Shown: positions 1 to 9,208, numbered from the stretch's first letter. The stretch is DNA of 64,000 nt from Pseudoduganella dura (GCF_009727155.1 NZ_WNWM01000002.1:3658001-3722000), one strand, 5' to 3'. A program made the numbers and translations. The notes: generated by a model from the sequence alone, not told the origin.

Positions 1-342
1 CGCGGCAAGCTCGATGCCGGCGGCAGCCTGCCGCTGCAGCCGGCCGACCGGATCGGCGCTGCCGTCGCGTACAAGATGGATGCGCTGCGCGCCGGGCTGT
101 CGCTGGTGCACGGAAGAGGGCAGGACCGGCTCGCGTCGTTCGAAGGCACGCCCACGGACAGCTACAACCAGCTCAACGCCAACGTGTCGTACACGCAGAA
201 GGCGGGCGATGTCGACCTCACGTATTTCGTGCTGGCGAAGAACCTGCTCAACGACGAGATCCGCATGTCGACGTCGGTGCTGAAGGATATCGCGCCGCTG
301 GCCGGGCGCAGCATCGTGTTCGGCGTGCGCGCGAAGTTCTGA
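1..342 (+). CDS. TonB-dependent receptor, C-terminal fragment
   Basis: An open frame enters from the left edge and ends at the TGA at 340-342, giving about 113 residues. The visible part has alternating beta-strand character (LTYFVLAKNLLNDEIR, then GRSIVFGVRAKF). It ends in an aromatic residue (F), as outer-membrane beta-barrels do for BAM recognition. The phrase AKNLLNDEIR followed by a short strand and a terminal GVRAKF is typical of the last strands of TonB-dependent siderophore, metal or sugar receptors. Plug and TonB box lie outside the window, so the substrate cannot be told. Confidence 0.7.
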   Translation, partial: RGKLDAGGSLPLQPADRIGAAVAYKMDALRAGLSLVHGRGQDRLASFEGTPTDSYNQLNANVSYTQKAGDVDLTYFVLAKNLLNDEIRMSTSVLKDIAPLAGRSIVFGVRAKF

Positions 343-443
343 ATGGCGGGATCGTGCTCTACGGTGCGTTGATTAACCGACCATCAACGTGCAAGCGACC
401 ATCCTTGGAGAAACGACGTGTGTCGTCATTCAAGGAGAACATC

Positions 444-626
444 ATGTCCGACAATCTGCAAGAGCGCGGTCCGCAGGACCGCAGCCGCATCAACGTCCAC
501 GAGGAATGGGAACTGCGCTACTGGACCAAGGAGCTGGGCCTTTCCGCGGACGAGCTGCGCCAGGCCGTGAAGGATGCCGGCACCAGCGTGAAAGCGGTGC
601 GCGAGCACCTGGGCAAGCCTGCTTGA
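444..626 (+). CDS. DUF3606 family small protein
   Basis: This 60-residue hydrophilic protein starts at an ATG preceded by an AGGAG ribosome site about 7 nt upstream. The pattern (RSRINVHEEWELRYWTKELG, then ELRQAVKDAGTSVKAVREHLG) is the DUF3606 pattern: a short N-terminal segment with a conserved W, then a helix pair in which 'V..AG.s..aVr..L' is constant. Members are common as stand-alone genes in Oxalobacteraceae and their function is unknown. It lies about 100 nt after the TonB receptor and is probably monocistronic. Confidence 0.65.
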   Translation: MSDNLQERGPQDRSRINVHEEWELRYWTKELGLSADELRQAVKDAGTSVKAVREHLGKPA

Positions 627-707
627 GCGCCGCCTTTCAGGCTGCAAGCGTGCGCGCGGCGGTGGCCGCGCGTGCTAGCATCCGCGCTTTCACATTGCCA
701 AAGTAGC

Positions 708-1022
708 ATGACCGAAGATATCTGGGTAAAGGGTTACGTCTACCGGGTCGAGGTAGCGGAAGAGGCCGGGCGTTACCGCGGATGCATTCACATCAAGGCG
801 CACCGCTACACGGGCCGCACGTTCGAACCGCCCATCGTCATCGAGACGCCGGCGCTGTTCAAGCGCGAGCATGCGGCCGAGATCGAGGCGCGGGCGCTTG
901 CGCGCGAACTGATCGACGGCGGCCACCTCGAAGAGCGCATCGAGGCGCGGCAAGGCGCCGCGGAGCCGGCACTTGCGCCGGGCGTTCAGCCGTTCAGCGA
1001 TACATCCACCCACACCGAATAA
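708..1022 (+). CDS. Hypothetical protein
   Basis: A 104-residue protein without signal peptide or membrane segment. The first 60 residues look like a compact beta-rich fold (IWVKGYVYRVEVAEEAGRYRGCIHIKAHRYTGRTFEP), followed by an acidic/basic helix (EHAAEIEARALARELIDGG). I chose the ATG at 708 because the open frame upstream is short and carries no ribosome site; even at 708 the site is weak. The 3' end overlaps the end of the convergent gene at 986-1489 by 37 nt. I do not recognise a family beyond small conserved proteobacterial hypotheticals. Confidence 0.55.
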   Translation: MTEDIWVKGYVYRVEVAEEAGRYRGCIHIKAHRYTGRTFEPPIVIETPALFKREHAAEIEARALARELIDGGHLEERIEARQGAAEPALAPGVQPFSDTSTHTE

Positions 1023-1489
1023 GCCAGGCGCTTGCCTTCCCAGGCGCCGCCGCCGCGCACCGCGCCATCCGTCGACGTCAGCTTGCCGTCGATCTCGTGG
1101 CGCGCCAGCATTTGCCGGAACGCCAGCGCATCCTTTGGCGCCAGGTAGCCGACCATGCGGCCGGACAGGAATACGGCCACGGCCTTGTCTTCGTAGGGAT
1201 TGTCATCGTCCACCAGCAGCAGTGCCGGGTGGCGCGCATCCGCCTTGGCATCGCCGTGTTCGCCGGCCAGTGCGCGGATGGCGTCGCGATAGCGCGATTC
1301 GCCGACGATTTCCAGCTCGAAGCGGCCGTCATCGGCCCAGTGCCGTACCGGTTCGCCTTCCGGCACCGGCGTATACGACCCGCCGGCGGGCTGCCCCTGC
1401 AGCGGCGCCGGTTTCGGCCGGCCCTTCAGCAGGTAATACAGCGCCAGCAGCGCGACGATGATGATTGCGATGTTGAGGGCCTGGGCCAT
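986..1489 (-). CDS. Membrane-anchored HIRAN-like domain protein
   Basis: A 167-residue protein with an N-terminal transmembrane anchor (LNIAIIIVALLALYYLL, residues about 5-21), a Pro/Gly-rich linker and a C-terminal domain. The core LLVDDDNPYEDKAVAVFLSGRMVGYLAPKDALAFRQML fits the HIRAN pattern: 'D.NpyD..AV.V...g..vGyl'. HIRAN domains in helicases bind 3' DNA ends, but isolated membrane-tethered versions have no assigned role that I know of. The ATG at 1489 starts just before the anchor. It converges on and overlaps the preceding gene; the histidine kinase gene lies upstream on the same strand. Confidence 0.6.
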   Translation of the reverse strand: MAQALNIAIIIVALLALYYLLKGRPKPAPLQGQPAGGSYTPVPEGEPVRHWADDGRFELEIVGESRYRDAIRALAGEHGDAKADARHPALLLVDDDNPYEDKAVAVFLSGRMVGYLAPKDALAFRQMLARHEIDGKLTSTDGAVRGGGAWEGKRLAYSVWVDVSLNG

Positions 1490-1520
1490 GGGGCGCTTCC
1501 GGAAAGTCGAGGGGGCGCCA

Positions 1521-2699
1521 TTATCGCAGCCCGGCCGGTGCCGTATAGGTAAATACCGTGTGCCCGTCGCGTGACAGCACTTGCAGGCCGCCGCCATGGG
1601 CGTGGGCGATCTCGGAAGCGATATACAGGCCAAGGCCGAGGCCGCGTTGCGGATGCCCGTCGTCGCGCCAGTACGGCTGGAACAGCTTGCCGAGCTTTTC
1701 CTGCGCGATCGTCTCGCCCTGGTTCGCCACGGCCAGCCGGAACGTGCCGTCTTCCACTTGCGCGGCCACGTGCACCGGGGTGCCGGCCGCGCCGTAGCGC
1801 AGCGCATTCGTCAGCAGGTTCGACAGCACCTGCGTCACGCGGTCGCGGTTGCACCATACGGTGCCGGGAATCGCGATGTCGCTGACGATCGTCCGCCGCG
1901 GGTGTTCGCTCTGGCATTCGAGCACGGTCTGCGCCAGCGCGTCGGCCAGGTCGTCCACCGGTTCCCGCTCCAGCGCGATACCGCCACCGAGCCGGCCGCG
2001 GGCGAAGTCGAGCACGTCGTCGATCATGCGGCCGATGCGCTGGCCGCTGCGCTGGATCGTGCGGGCGATCGTCAGCATGGTGGCGTCGCCGCCGCGCTGC
2101 TGCAGGATCTGCGCGCCGTGCAGGATCGAGGAGAGCGGCGTGCGGATGTCGTGGCCCAGCACGGCGATGAACTGCTCGCGCAGCAGCGCGGTGGTTTTTT
2201 CGTCGGACAGTTCGGAAATCCGGTCGGCGTGGCGCCGCTCGGCTTCCAGCTGCTTCGAGATCAGCTGCGCGAACAGTTCCAGCGATTTGACCGTCTTTGC
2301 GTCGGACAGCCGCAGCGGACGCGGGTCCAGCCCGCAAAGCGTGCCGAAGAAAGCACCGCTGACATCGTAGATCGGAATCGAGATATAGCTCTCGAAGCCG
2401 TACTGGCGCGGGCAGGGGTGATCCTTGAACAGGTCGTCCTGGCTGACATGGTCGATCACGATGGTGGCATCGGCCTGGCGCACGGTATCGCACAGCGTGG
2501 TGCTGACATCGAGCGGATCGCCCGGCTGCAGGCCGAAGTCGAGCTGGTCCAGCACTGCGCAGGTGGTCCAGCTGGTTGGCGTCACGTGCGCGACGCAGAC
2601 GAAGCGCAGGCCCGTCATCTCGGCCATTACGGACAGGATGTCCGGCACGCATGGCAGGGCTTGCACTGCCTGTACGGAAGGGGGCAATGCTGGCGTCAT
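1521..2699 (-). CDS. GAF-domain sensor histidine kinase
   Basis: A soluble 392-residue histidine kinase. Residues about 15-165 form a GAF sensor domain (VVHVT-like strands, [23 protein letters not shown]). A coiled-coil linker follows, then a HisKA dimerisation domain with the phospho-acceptor in [10 protein letters not shown]. The HATPase domain shows the N box (LLTNALRYG) and glycine-rich lid ([18 protein letters not shown]). No membrane segment is visible, so it should sense a cytosolic or redox/light-type signal. The ATG at 2699 is preferred over a GTG 71 codons upstream because the extension is low-complexity and would overlap the trmB promoter. No response regulator is adjacent; the nearby trmB is divergent. 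Confidence 0.85.
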   Translation of the reverse strand: MTPALPPSVQAVQALPCVPDILSVMAEMTGLRFVCVAHVTPTSWTTCAVLDQLDFGLQPGDPLDVSTTLCDTVRQADATIVIDHVSQDDLFKDHPCPRQYGFESYISIPIYDVSGAFFGTLCGLDPRPLRLSDAKTVKSLELFAQLISKQLEAERRHADRISELSDEKTTALLREQFIAVLGHDIRTPLSSILHGAQILQQRGGDATMLTIARTIQRSGQRIGRMIDDVLDFARGRLGGGIALEREPVDDLADALAQTVLECQSEHPRRTIVSDIAIPGTVWCNRDRVTQVLSNLLTNALRYGAAGTPVHVAAQVEDGTFRLAVANQGETIAQEKLGKLFQPYWRDDGHPQRGLGLGLYIASEIAHAHGGGLQVLSRDGHTVFTYTAPAGLR

Positions 2700-2860
2700 G
2701 TCTGGTTCGGAAAGTATGTCCAAGCGACAAGTGTAGCAGACCTCGAGCGACGGTTGGGATAGCGGAATCGCGAGGCGGCGGGCAGGCAGCCGGGAGGATG
2801 CCTGGAGGATGGGCGGCCGGTGGCTGGCGGGGCGGCTGGCGGGGTGACTGTCGCAGTGAC

Positions 2861-2869
2861 TGCTATAAT
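2861..2869 (+). promoter_or_regulatory. Extended -10 promoter for trmB
   Basis: TGCTATAAT is a perfect extended -10 element (TGnTATAAT) about 25 nt before the trmB start. No good -35 box is found at the right spacing, as is usual for extended -10 promoters. Confidence 0.6.
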
Positions 2870-2893
2870 CGCCCCTTTTTTCAGCACAATCCC

Positions 2894-3613
2894 ATGTCTT
2901 CCGAAACCCCACCGAAGGGCCCCGCGCGGTCCATGCTGTACGACCCGACCGAACGCCGCATCAAGAGTTTCGTCACCCGCGCCGGCCGCCTGTCCACCGC
3001 GCAGGAGCGCGCGCTGAACGACCTGGGGCCGCAGTACATGATCGAATACACCAGGGCGCCGCTGGATACGGATGCGGTGTTCGGCCGCAAGGCGCCGGTG
3101 ATCCTGGAGATCGGTTTCGGCATGGGCCAGACCACGGCCCACATTGCAAAGCACATGCCGGAGAAGGATTTCATCGGCGTCGAAGTGCATACGCCGGGCG
3201 TGGGCAGCCTGCTGAAACTGATCGGCGAGGAAGCGCTCACGAATCTGCGCGTGATTCAGCACGACGCCGTCGAGGTGCTGAACAACATGATCCCGGCCGG
3301 CACGCTGGCCGGCGTGCACGTGTTCTTCCCGGACCCGTGGCACAAGGCCCGGCACAACAAGCGGCGCCTCATCCAGCCGCCGTTCGTGAAGCTGCTGGTC
3401 GACCGGCTGCAGCCGGGCGGTTACCTGCACCTGGCCACCGATTGGGAAGATTACGCGGTGCAGATGCTGGAAGTGCTGTCCGCCGAGGAAGGCCTGCAGA
3501 ACACTGCGGAAGGCTACGCGCCGCAGCCGGCCTATCGCCCGCTGACCAAGTTCGAGAACCGCGGCCTGAAGCTGGGCCACGGCGTGTGGGACCTGGTCTT
3601 CACGAAAAAATAA
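2894..3613 (+). CDS. trmB: tRNA (guanine-N7-)-methyltransferase
   Basis: A 239-residue class I SAM-dependent methyltransferase that makes m7G46 in tRNA variable loops. The SAM-binding motif is [16 protein letters not shown]. The TrmB hallmark [16 protein letters not shown] carries the PDPW motif and the basic tRNA-contact residues. The C-terminal [18 protein letters not shown] is the conserved TKFE.RG...G substrate-binding end. Length is normal for the family. The ATG follows the extended -10 promoter by about 25 nt. The convergent EamA exporter gene ends 14 nt after it. Confidence 0.95.
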   Translation: MSSETPPKGPARSMLYDPTERRIKSFVTRAGRLSTAQERALNDLGPQYMIEYTRAPLDTDAVFGRKAPVILEIGFGMGQTTAHIAKHMPEKDFIGVEVHTPGVGSLLKLIGEEALTNLRVIQHDAVEVLNNMIPAGTLAGVHVFFPDPWHKARHNKRRLIQPPFVKLLVDRLQPGGYLHLATDWEDYAVQMLEVLSAEEGLQNTAEGYAPQPAYRPLTKFENRGLKLGHGVWDLVFTKK

Positions 3614-3627
3614 TCCTCATCGTGCCG

Positions 3628-4539
3628 TCATGAGCGCGCCGGCGCCGCCACCGCGGCGGCCGGCGCTTTTGTTTTCGCGGGCAGGAAGGCCAGCAGGTTG
3701 CCGGCGATGACGAGCGCCAGCCCGCCGAACGCGGCGGCGCTCCAGCGGTAGTCTTCGAACACCGACGATACCGTCAGCGCCACGACCGGGAACAGTACCG
3801 TGCAGTAGGCGGCGCGGTCCGGTCCGATCCGGCCCACCAGCAGCAGGTAAGCGGTAAAGCCGATCACGGAACCGGGGATCGCCAGGTACAGCAGCGAACC
3901 CACGTACTGCGTGGTGGGCTCGAAGCGGAACGGCATGCCGAGCGCCAGCGCGCCCAGTGTGAGGATGGCCGCGCCGATGAACATCGCCCACGTGTTGGTC
4001 AGCCACGGCGTCAGCCCCAGCGCCTGCATTTGCGACGACAGCAGGTTCCCGGCCGAGAAGCACAGCGTTCCCAGCAACGCCAGCGCCAGCCCGGCCAGCA
4101 TGTTGCCATCGCTCCAGTGGCCTTGCATCTGCGGCAGGAACAGCAGGCCGATGCCGGCCAGGCCCAGCGCCGCGCCGCCCATCACCGTGCCCCGGATCGG
4201 CCGCCCGAGGAACAGGCGGCCGTTGATCGCATTCCACACCGGCGCGGTGGAAAACACCACGGCCACGAGCCCGCTCGGCACATGTTCGCTCGCATAGTAA
4301 AAGCACAGGAAATTACAGCAGAACAGCGCCGTGCCCTGTGCCACCAGGTAACGCCACGCCCGGCGTGGCGGCCACAGCGGCCTTTTCGTCACCACCAGGA
4401 TCAGCAACAGCACCGCCGCCGCCAGCCAGAACCGCCACGCGATCGATACCGGCGCCGGCACGTCGCCCAGCTGCAGCTTGATCGCCAGCCACGTGGTACC
4501 CCAGATCAGCACCGTGGCTATGTAAAGAAGAGCATTCAT
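3628..4539 (-). CDS. EamA/DMT-family transporter
   Basis: A 303-residue integral membrane protein with about ten transmembrane helices in two EamA repeats (starting ALLYIATVLIWGTTWLAIKL and, in the second half, LALLGTLCFSAGNLL). This family exports amino acids and small metabolites. The W-G-T-T/S-W motif of repeat one is intact. I set the start at the ATG 4539; an in-frame TTG at 4551 is weaker. The gene is divergent from an AraC regulator, a common arrangement in which the regulator controls the exporter. The substrate cannot be read from sequence. Confidence 0.85.
   Translation of the reverse strand: MNALLYIATVLIWGTTWLAIKLQLGDVPAPVSIAWRFWLAAAVLLLILVVTKRPLWPPRRAWRYLVAQGTALFCCNFLCFYYASEHVPSGLVAVVFSTAPVWNAINGRLFLGRPIRGTVMGGAALGLAGIGLLFLPQMQGHWSDGNMLAGLALALLGTLCFSAGNLLSSQMQALGLTPWLTNTWAMFIGAAILTLGALALGMPFRFEPTTQYVGSLLYLAIPGSVIGFTAYLLLVGRIGPDRAAYCTVLFPVVALTVSSVFEDYRWSAAAFGGLALVIAGNLLAFLPAKTKAPAAAVAAPARS
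3636..3674 (+). terminator. Probable intrinsic terminator of trmB
   Basis: GCGCCGG at 3636-3642 pairs with CCGGCGC at 3660-3666, with further GC pairing inside, and is followed by TTTTGTTTT. It lies inside the 3' end of the convergent exporter gene, so this stretch has a double use. Confidence 0.45.
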
Positions 4540-4580
4540 TTCGTATCTCAAGGTTGCCGGAAACCACGCGGTCCGGCGAT

Positions 4581-4688
4581 CCGGTCAGACCCCGATTTTT
4601 GGAAATGTTTCTCAAAACCGGGGTCAGACCCCAGTTTTTGGAAATGTTCCCCAAATTCGGGGTCTGACCCCGGTTCCAGGAAATATTG
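4581..4688. repeat. Three copies of a 39-bp repeat with GGGGTCAGACCCC palindrome
   Basis: The 13-bp palindrome GGGGTCAGACCCC (or GGGGTCTGACCCC) begins at 4581 (two mismatches at the left end), 4620 and 4659, exactly 39 bp apart. Each is followed by a T-rich piece and GGAAAT (TTTTTGGAAATGTT twice, CCAGGAAATATT in the last copy). The array fills the gap between the divergent exporter and AraC genes. It could be an operator array, or a dispersed intergenic repeat; the even spacing favours tandem duplication. Confidence 0.8.
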
Positions 4689-4757
4689 CCCGGCAGGTGG
4701 CGTGGCTGGTTGTCTGGACTTGCGCATTTCACCGGCAGGCTGGCTGAAAGACGGGTG

Positions 4758-5738
4758 ATGGATGCTAGACTTTTCGTCATGCACATTGACCTTCTTGCCG
4801 ATTCGATTCCCGACGCGCGCCTCACGCCGGCCGCGCGCGTGGCGCTGGCGGCGGCGCCGCGCGATGCGATGGGCCACGCGGTGTTCCGCACGATGAGCGG
4901 CACCGATGCGAAGCTGGAGCGCTTCGCGTGGCTGGGCGACGGGCTGGCGGCGGCGGTGTGGGAGCGCCATACGGACGAGCAGCTCACCGTGTACAGCGAG
5001 CCCGGCCACCACACGCTGTCGTGCTACCTGGGCGGCGGCTACCGTGTCGAGCGTAATGGCGCGCCGGGGCAGTTCGGCGCACCACGCCGCCTCTGTTCAT
5101 TGCCGGACTGGCACGAGTCGCGCTGGATGGTGCGCGATTCGCTGCGCCTGATGCACATCTACTTCATGCCGGAGCACTTCACGCGCCGCGCCGTGCTGGA
5201 ACTGGACCGCGAGCCGCGCGAACTGATGCTGCAGGACCGCACCTATTTCGACAACCCGGCGCTGGCGCGCCTGTGCGAATCGTTGCTCGATGCGCCATGG
5301 CTCGGTACCGACGGGCTGCTGCGCGCCAACGAGATCGCGCACGGGGCCCTGTCGCAGCTGCTGCACGACCAGGCCGCGGTACGGCCCGACCCGCGCTTGC
5401 GGGGCGGCCTGGCGCCTTACCTCCGGCGGCGCCTGGCGGACTGGATCGAGGCCCACCTGCATGAACCCATCACGCTGGGACGTCTCGCGGAACTGGCCTG
5501 CCTGTCGGAATTCCACGTGGCGCGGATGTTTCGCACGTCGTTCGGCCTGCCGCCATCGGCCTGGATCGCGGCGCGGCGCATCGACCGCGCGAAGCTGCTG
5601 CTGAAAACAGGAGCGCTGCCATTGCGGCAGGTGGCCGATGCCTGCGGCTACGCGGACATGGCCCACTTCAGCCACCGCTTCCGCGCGGCGACGGGCGTGC
5701 CGCCGGGCCGCTGGCGGCAGGCGATTACAGGAAATTGA
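4758..5738 (+). CDS. AraC-family transcriptional regulator
   Basis: A 326-residue regulator. Residues about 1-205 form a divergent ligand-binding region with no clear family signature. Residues about 220-320 carry the double helix-turn-helix of AraC/XylS proteins: LGRLAELACLSEFHVARMFRTSFGLPPSAW, then LRQVADACGYADMAHFSHRFRAATGVPP, with the canonical 'GY.d..hFsr.Fr...G.pP' end. The ATG at 4758 is chosen; another in-frame ATG lies at 4779. It is divergent from the EamA exporter, its probable target, across the 39-bp repeats. recQ converges from the right. Confidence 0.88.
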   Translation: MDARLFVMHIDLLADSIPDARLTPAARVALAAAPRDAMGHAVFRTMSGTDAKLERFAWLGDGLAAAVWERHTDEQLTVYSEPGHHTLSCYLGGGYRVERNGAPGQFGAPRRLCSLPDWHESRWMVRDSLRLMHIYFMPEHFTRRAVLELDREPRELMLQDRTYFDNPALARLCESLLDAPWLGTDGLLRANEIAHGALSQLLHDQAAVRPDPRLRGGLAPYLRRRLADWIEAHLHEPITLGRLAELACLSEFHVARMFRTSFGLPPSAWIAARRIDRAKLLLKTGALPLRQVADACGYADMAHFSHRFRAATGVPPGRWRQAITGN

Positions 5739-5831
5739 AAGGAAAACCGAGCAGAAGCGTGAACAGCAACCTGGACGGAATCAAAACGTGCCCGGGGGAG
5801 GCCGGTCAGCCAAGCCGGCCGGCGAAACCCG

Positions 5832-7652
5832 TCAGGTCAGGTCCCTGATCAGCCGGACGATATCGTCGCCATACGAAGCGAGCTTCTTCTCGCCCACGCC
5901 GGAAACGCCGCGCAGCTGGTCCAGCGACGTGGGCTTGGCCTTGGCGATCTCGCGCAGCGTGGCATCGACGAAGATCACGTAGGCCGGCACATTGTGCTCG
6001 CGCGCGGCGCCCATCCGCCACGTGCGCAGGCGCTCGAAGATGCCCTGTTCCGTCGAATCGAGATCCGTTTCGACATAGCCTTTCGGCGCGGAGCCGCGCT
6101 TGACCTTGACCGGTTTCTGGTACTGCCGCAGCTGCACTTTCTGGCCGCCCTTCAGCACCGGGCGGGCCGCATCCGTCAGCTTCAATGAGCTGTACTGGTC
6201 GTGGTCGACGCTGACGAGCCCCAGCGCGATCACCTGCCGCAGGATCGCGCGCCATTCCTGTTCGCTGCGGTCGGCGCCGATGCCGAACACGGAAAGCTGG
6301 TCGTGGCGCCAGGTGCGGATCCGCTCCGTTTCCGCGCCGCGCAGCACTTCGATCACGTGGGTGGCGGCGAAGCGCTGGTCGACGCGATAGATCGTCGACA
6401 GCAGCTTTTGCACCGGCACCGTGCCGTCGAACGACACGGGCGGTACCAGGCAGGTGTCGCAATTGCCGCAGGGCGTCGACGCTTCGCCGAAATAATCGAG
6501 CAGCCGCACGCGCCGGCACGACAGTGTTTCGCACAGGCCCAGCATCGCATCGAGCTTGGCGCCCAGCACGCGCTTGAATTCCTCGTCGGCTTCGGATTCG
6601 TCGATCATCCGGCGCTGCAGCACCACGTCCTGCAGGCCGTAAGCCATCCAGGCGCTGGCCGGCATGCCGTCGCGGCCGCCGCGGCCGGTCTCCTGGTAGT
6701 AGCCCTCGATGCTCTTGGGCAGGTCGAGGTGGGCCACGAAGCGCACGTCCGGCTTGTCGATGCCCATGCCGAACGCGATCGTGGCGACCATCACGATGTT
6801 TTCCTCGCGCAGGAAACGGGCCTGGTTGGCGGCGCGCTTCGCGTGGTCCATGCCGGCATGGTAGGGCAGGGCGCGGATGCCGTTCTCGTTCAGCATCTCG
6901 GCCGTTTCCTCGACCTTCTTGCGCGAAAGGCAATACACGATGCCCGAATCGCCCGTGTGCTCGCCGCTGATGAAGTCCAGCAACTGCTTGCGGCCGTTGG
7001 CCTTTTCGACAATGGAATAGCGGATGTTCGGACGGTCGAACGACGACACGAATTGCGCGGCGTTCGTCAGGTCGAGGCGGTGCGCGATCTCGGCGCGGGT
7101 CTGCTGGTCCGCGGTCGCCGTCAGCGCGATGCGCGGCACGCCGGGGAATTGCTCGTGCAGCACCGACAGCTTGATGTATTCGGGCCGGAAATCGTGGCCC
7201 CATTGCGACACGCAGTGCGCCTCGTCGATCGCGAACAGCGCGATCTTCGAATCCTGCAGCAGGTCGAAGCAGCGCTGCGTCATCAGTCGTTCAGGCGCGA
7301 CGTAGACCAGGTCGAGCTGGCCGGCGCGCACCATGCGCTCGATCCGGGAGGCTTCTTCCCACGTTTGCGTGGAATTGAGGAAGGCGGCGCGCACGCCCAC
7401 TTCGGCCAGCGCATCCACCTGGTCCTGCATCAGCGCGATCAGCGGCGAAATCACCACGCCCACGCCATCGCGCAACAGCGCGGGAATCTGGTAGCACAGC
7501 GACTTGCCGCCGCCGGTGGGCATCAGCACGAGGGCATCGCCGCCGTTGGCGACCTGCTCGACGATTTCCGCCTGCTGTCCGCGGAAAGCCGAGTAACCGA
7601 AGACCGATTCCAGCAGGTGAAGTGCGCGTTGACTGATGTCCAGTTGATCCAT
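5832..7652 (-). CDS. recQ: ATP-dependent DNA helicase RecQ
   Basis: A 606-residue 3'-5' helicase of the RecF recombination pathway. Visible parts in order: motif 0 (FGYSAFRGQQAEIV), Walker A (MPTGGGKSLCYQIPAL), DEAH box (FAIDEAHCVSQWGHDFRPEY), motif VI (QETGRGGRDGMPA), the zinc-binding cysteines (CRRVRLLDYFGE, CGNCDTC), a winged-helix RQC region, and a C-terminal HRDC domain ending LRGVSGVGEKKLASYG. Length matches E. coli RecQ. The ATG at 7652 gives the standard start; an in-frame upstream extension has no family similarity. uppP lies 52 nt upstream on the same strand. No LexA box is seen before it. Confidence 0.95.
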   Translation of the reverse strand: MDQLDISQRALHLLESVFGYSAFRGQQAEIVEQVANGGDALVLMPTGGGKSLCYQIPALLRDGVGVVISPLIALMQDQVDALAEVGVRAAFLNSTQTWEEASRIERMVRAGQLDLVYVAPERLMTQRCFDLLQDSKIALFAIDEAHCVSQWGHDFRPEYIKLSVLHEQFPGVPRIALTATADQQTRAEIAHRLDLTNAAQFVSSFDRPNIRYSIVEKANGRKQLLDFISGEHTGDSGIVYCLSRKKVEETAEMLNENGIRALPYHAGMDHAKRAANQARFLREENIVMVATIAFGMGIDKPDVRFVAHLDLPKSIEGYYQETGRGGRDGMPASAWMAYGLQDVVLQRRMIDESEADEEFKRVLGAKLDAMLGLCETLSCRRVRLLDYFGEASTPCGNCDTCLVPPVSFDGTVPVQKLLSTIYRVDQRFAATHVIEVLRGAETERIRTWRHDQLSVFGIGADRSEQEWRAILRQVIALGLVSVDHDQYSSLKLTDAARPVLKGGQKVQLRQYQKPVKVKRGSAPKGYVETDLDSTEQGIFERLRTWRMGAAREHNVPAYVIFVDATLREIAKAKPTSLDQLRGVSGVGEKKLASYGDDIVRLIRDLT

Positions 7653-7704
7653 TGATATGCTTTTGACCCGGGGATGCTGTTCGACCCGGGCCAGCCGACC
7701 GGGT

Positions 7705-8538
7705 CTAGTCGACCCAGGCAACAGTACCGGTGTAGGCAGTGGCGAGAACCACGATGCCGAACACTATACGGTACCACGCAAAGATGGTGAAGTCATGCGT
7801 GCTGATATAACGCAGCAGCCAGCGAACGCACAGGAACGCCGACACGAACGCCGCGATCGAGCCCACGCCGAACAACGGCAGGTCGGCCGTGGACAGCAGT
7901 TCGCGTGCCTTGTACAGCGAATAGAACGTGGCGCCCAGCAGCGTGGGAATGGCCAGGAAGAACGAAAATTCGGTGGCCGCCTTGCGCGACAGGCCCAGCA
8001 TCATGCCGCCGATGATCGTGGCACCCGAGCGGCTGGTGCCAGGAATCAGCGCGAACGCCTGCGCGCAGCCGACCTTCAGGGCATCGAGCGTTGTCATGTC
8101 GTCCACGGCATGGATCCGCACGGAGACCGGGTTGTTCCGGGCGCGGCGCTCCACCCAGAGGATCACGAAGCCGCCGATGATGAACGCGGCGGCCACCGGC
8201 ACCGGCTTGAACAGCTGGGCCTTGATGATCCCGCTGAAGAACAGGCCCAGCATGGCGGCCGGCAGGAAGCCGATGATAACGTTCGTCGTGAAGCGCCGTG
8301 CCTTCGGATCGGAGCCCAGGCCCGCCAGAACCGCGGCGATCCGCGCGCGGTATTCCCAGATCACCGACAGCATCGCGCCACCCTGGATCGCGATCTCGAA
8401 AACCTTGACTTTCTCGCCGGTGAACTCCAGCAGGCTCGCCGTCAGGATCAGGTGGCCAGTGGAGGAAATGGGCAGAAATTCGGTGAAACCTTCGACCAGG
8501 CCCATGATCAGGGCCTTCAACGCGAGAACGATATCCAT
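7705..8538 (-). CDS. uppP: Undecaprenyl-diphosphatase
   Basis: A 277-residue inner-membrane BacA/UppP enzyme that dephosphorylates undecaprenyl pyrophosphate to recycle the lipid carrier for peptidoglycan and O-antigen; overexpression gives bacitracin resistance. Both catalytic motifs are present: [15 protein letters not shown] near the N-terminus and [14 protein letters not shown] in the second half. About eight hydrophobic helices are visible. I start at ATG 8538 ([13 protein letters not shown]), which matches the family; the longer frame adds 41 unrelated residues. It may be co-transcribed with recQ. Confidence 0.95.
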   Translation of the reverse strand: MDIVLALKALIMGLVEGFTEFLPISSTGHLILTASLLEFTGEKVKVFEIAIQGGAMLSVIWEYRARIAAVLAGLGSDPKARRFTTNVIIGFLPAAMLGLFFSGIIKAQLFKPVPVAAAFIIGGFVILWVERRARNNPVSVRIHAVDDMTTLDALKVGCAQAFALIPGTSRSGATIIGGMMLGLSRKAATEFSFFLAIPTLLGATFYSLYKARELLSTADLPLFGVGSIAAFVSAFLCVRWLLRYISTHDFTIFAWYRIVFGIVVLATAYTGTVAWVD

Positions 8539-8800
8539 GTGCAGGGTAAGGAAGATGAGGGAAGAAGCGTGCCGAAGCAACAACAAAAGCGCGCGCCGAA
8601 GCTTACCACGTTGCGACCTCGACAACATGCGAAGCCCAGCCTTTTGGACTGCCATGGCCATGATCCGGATGCAATTAAGGCGGCGTTAAGGCACCACCAC
8701 GGTTGACGCCACTGCCAACGTCGCGGCTAGTGTTGTAAATCAATAAAAATAATTTCCGCTGGGATAAAAATGACGTTCCAGCGCCACCGGGAGGTCCACG
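8539..8800. other. Intergenic region, uppP to small membrane protein
   Basis: A 262-nt gap between divergent genes. It is AT-richer around 8720-8770 (AATCAATAAAAATAATTTCC), a likely promoter zone. I see no gene or strong palindrome. Confidence 0.5.
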
Positions 8801-9145
8801 ATGAAACACCATGCCAGGGCTGCCCGTGCCCATTTCGCCTTCGCGGTCCTTTACGCCGTTCCACTGGCTGCCTTGCTGGCCGTGGCACCACTGACCGGCA
8901 GGCAGCCCGCCACGCTGCCTGCCGTGTTTGCCGCCATGCTGGTGATCGTGCATCTGTTCATCGGGTGGGGTGCCTGGCGGGCCCGGAACTGGGCACGCCT
9001 GACGACACTTGCGCTGGCGTTTCCCGCGCTGCTGGCGATACCGCTCGGCACACTGGTCGCGATATTGCTGATTTCATATTGCTGGCAGGCGTGGGACGAC
9101 CGCAGTTCCCCATCGGCGCCGCGCGGCATCCGGGTCGCGGACTGA
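8801..9145 (+). CDS. Hypothetical small membrane protein
   Basis: A 114-residue protein with three strongly hydrophobic segments (residues about 12-29, 40-56 and 70-92) and a polar C-terminus. It starts at an ATG with a good GGGAGGT ribosome site. The layout (pairs of helices with a WGAWRARNWAR loop) is that of small uncharacterised membrane proteins; I do not assign a function. It stands alone before the beta-glucosidase operon, whose promoter begins about 25 nt after its stop. Confidence 0.55.
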   Translation: MKHHARAARAHFAFAVLYAVPLAALLAVAPLTGRQPATLPAVFAAMLVIVHLFIGWGAWRARNWARLTTLALAFPALLAIPLGTLVAILLISYCWQAWDDRSSPSAPRGIRVAD

Positions 9146-9170
9146 CATCGACCGGTACCGTTGTTTTGTT

Positions 9171-9199
9171 TTGACTTCCGGGCCCGGGCCGATTACTAT
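9171..9199 (+). promoter_or_regulatory. Sigma-70 promoter of the beta-glucosidase operon
   Basis: TTGACT at 9171-9176 and TACTAT at 9194-9199 are separated by exactly 17 nt. Transcription would start near 9206, about 187 nt before the bglX ATG, just upstream of the palindromic operator. Confidence 0.6.
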
Positions 9200-9208
9200 T
9201 TTTGCAAA

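Noticed and set aside
4540..4551. TTG start for the EamA exporter at 4551
   Set aside because: The ATG at 4539 is a normal family start; the four extra codons add nothing.
7660..7704. GACCCGGG-type inverted pieces between uppP and recQ
   Set aside because: Arms are imperfect and no T tract follows; no confident terminator.
9153..9160. CGGTACCG as a second LacI operator
   Set aside because: Only 8 bp and lacking the CTGGTA arms; too weak to call beside the full site at 9209.
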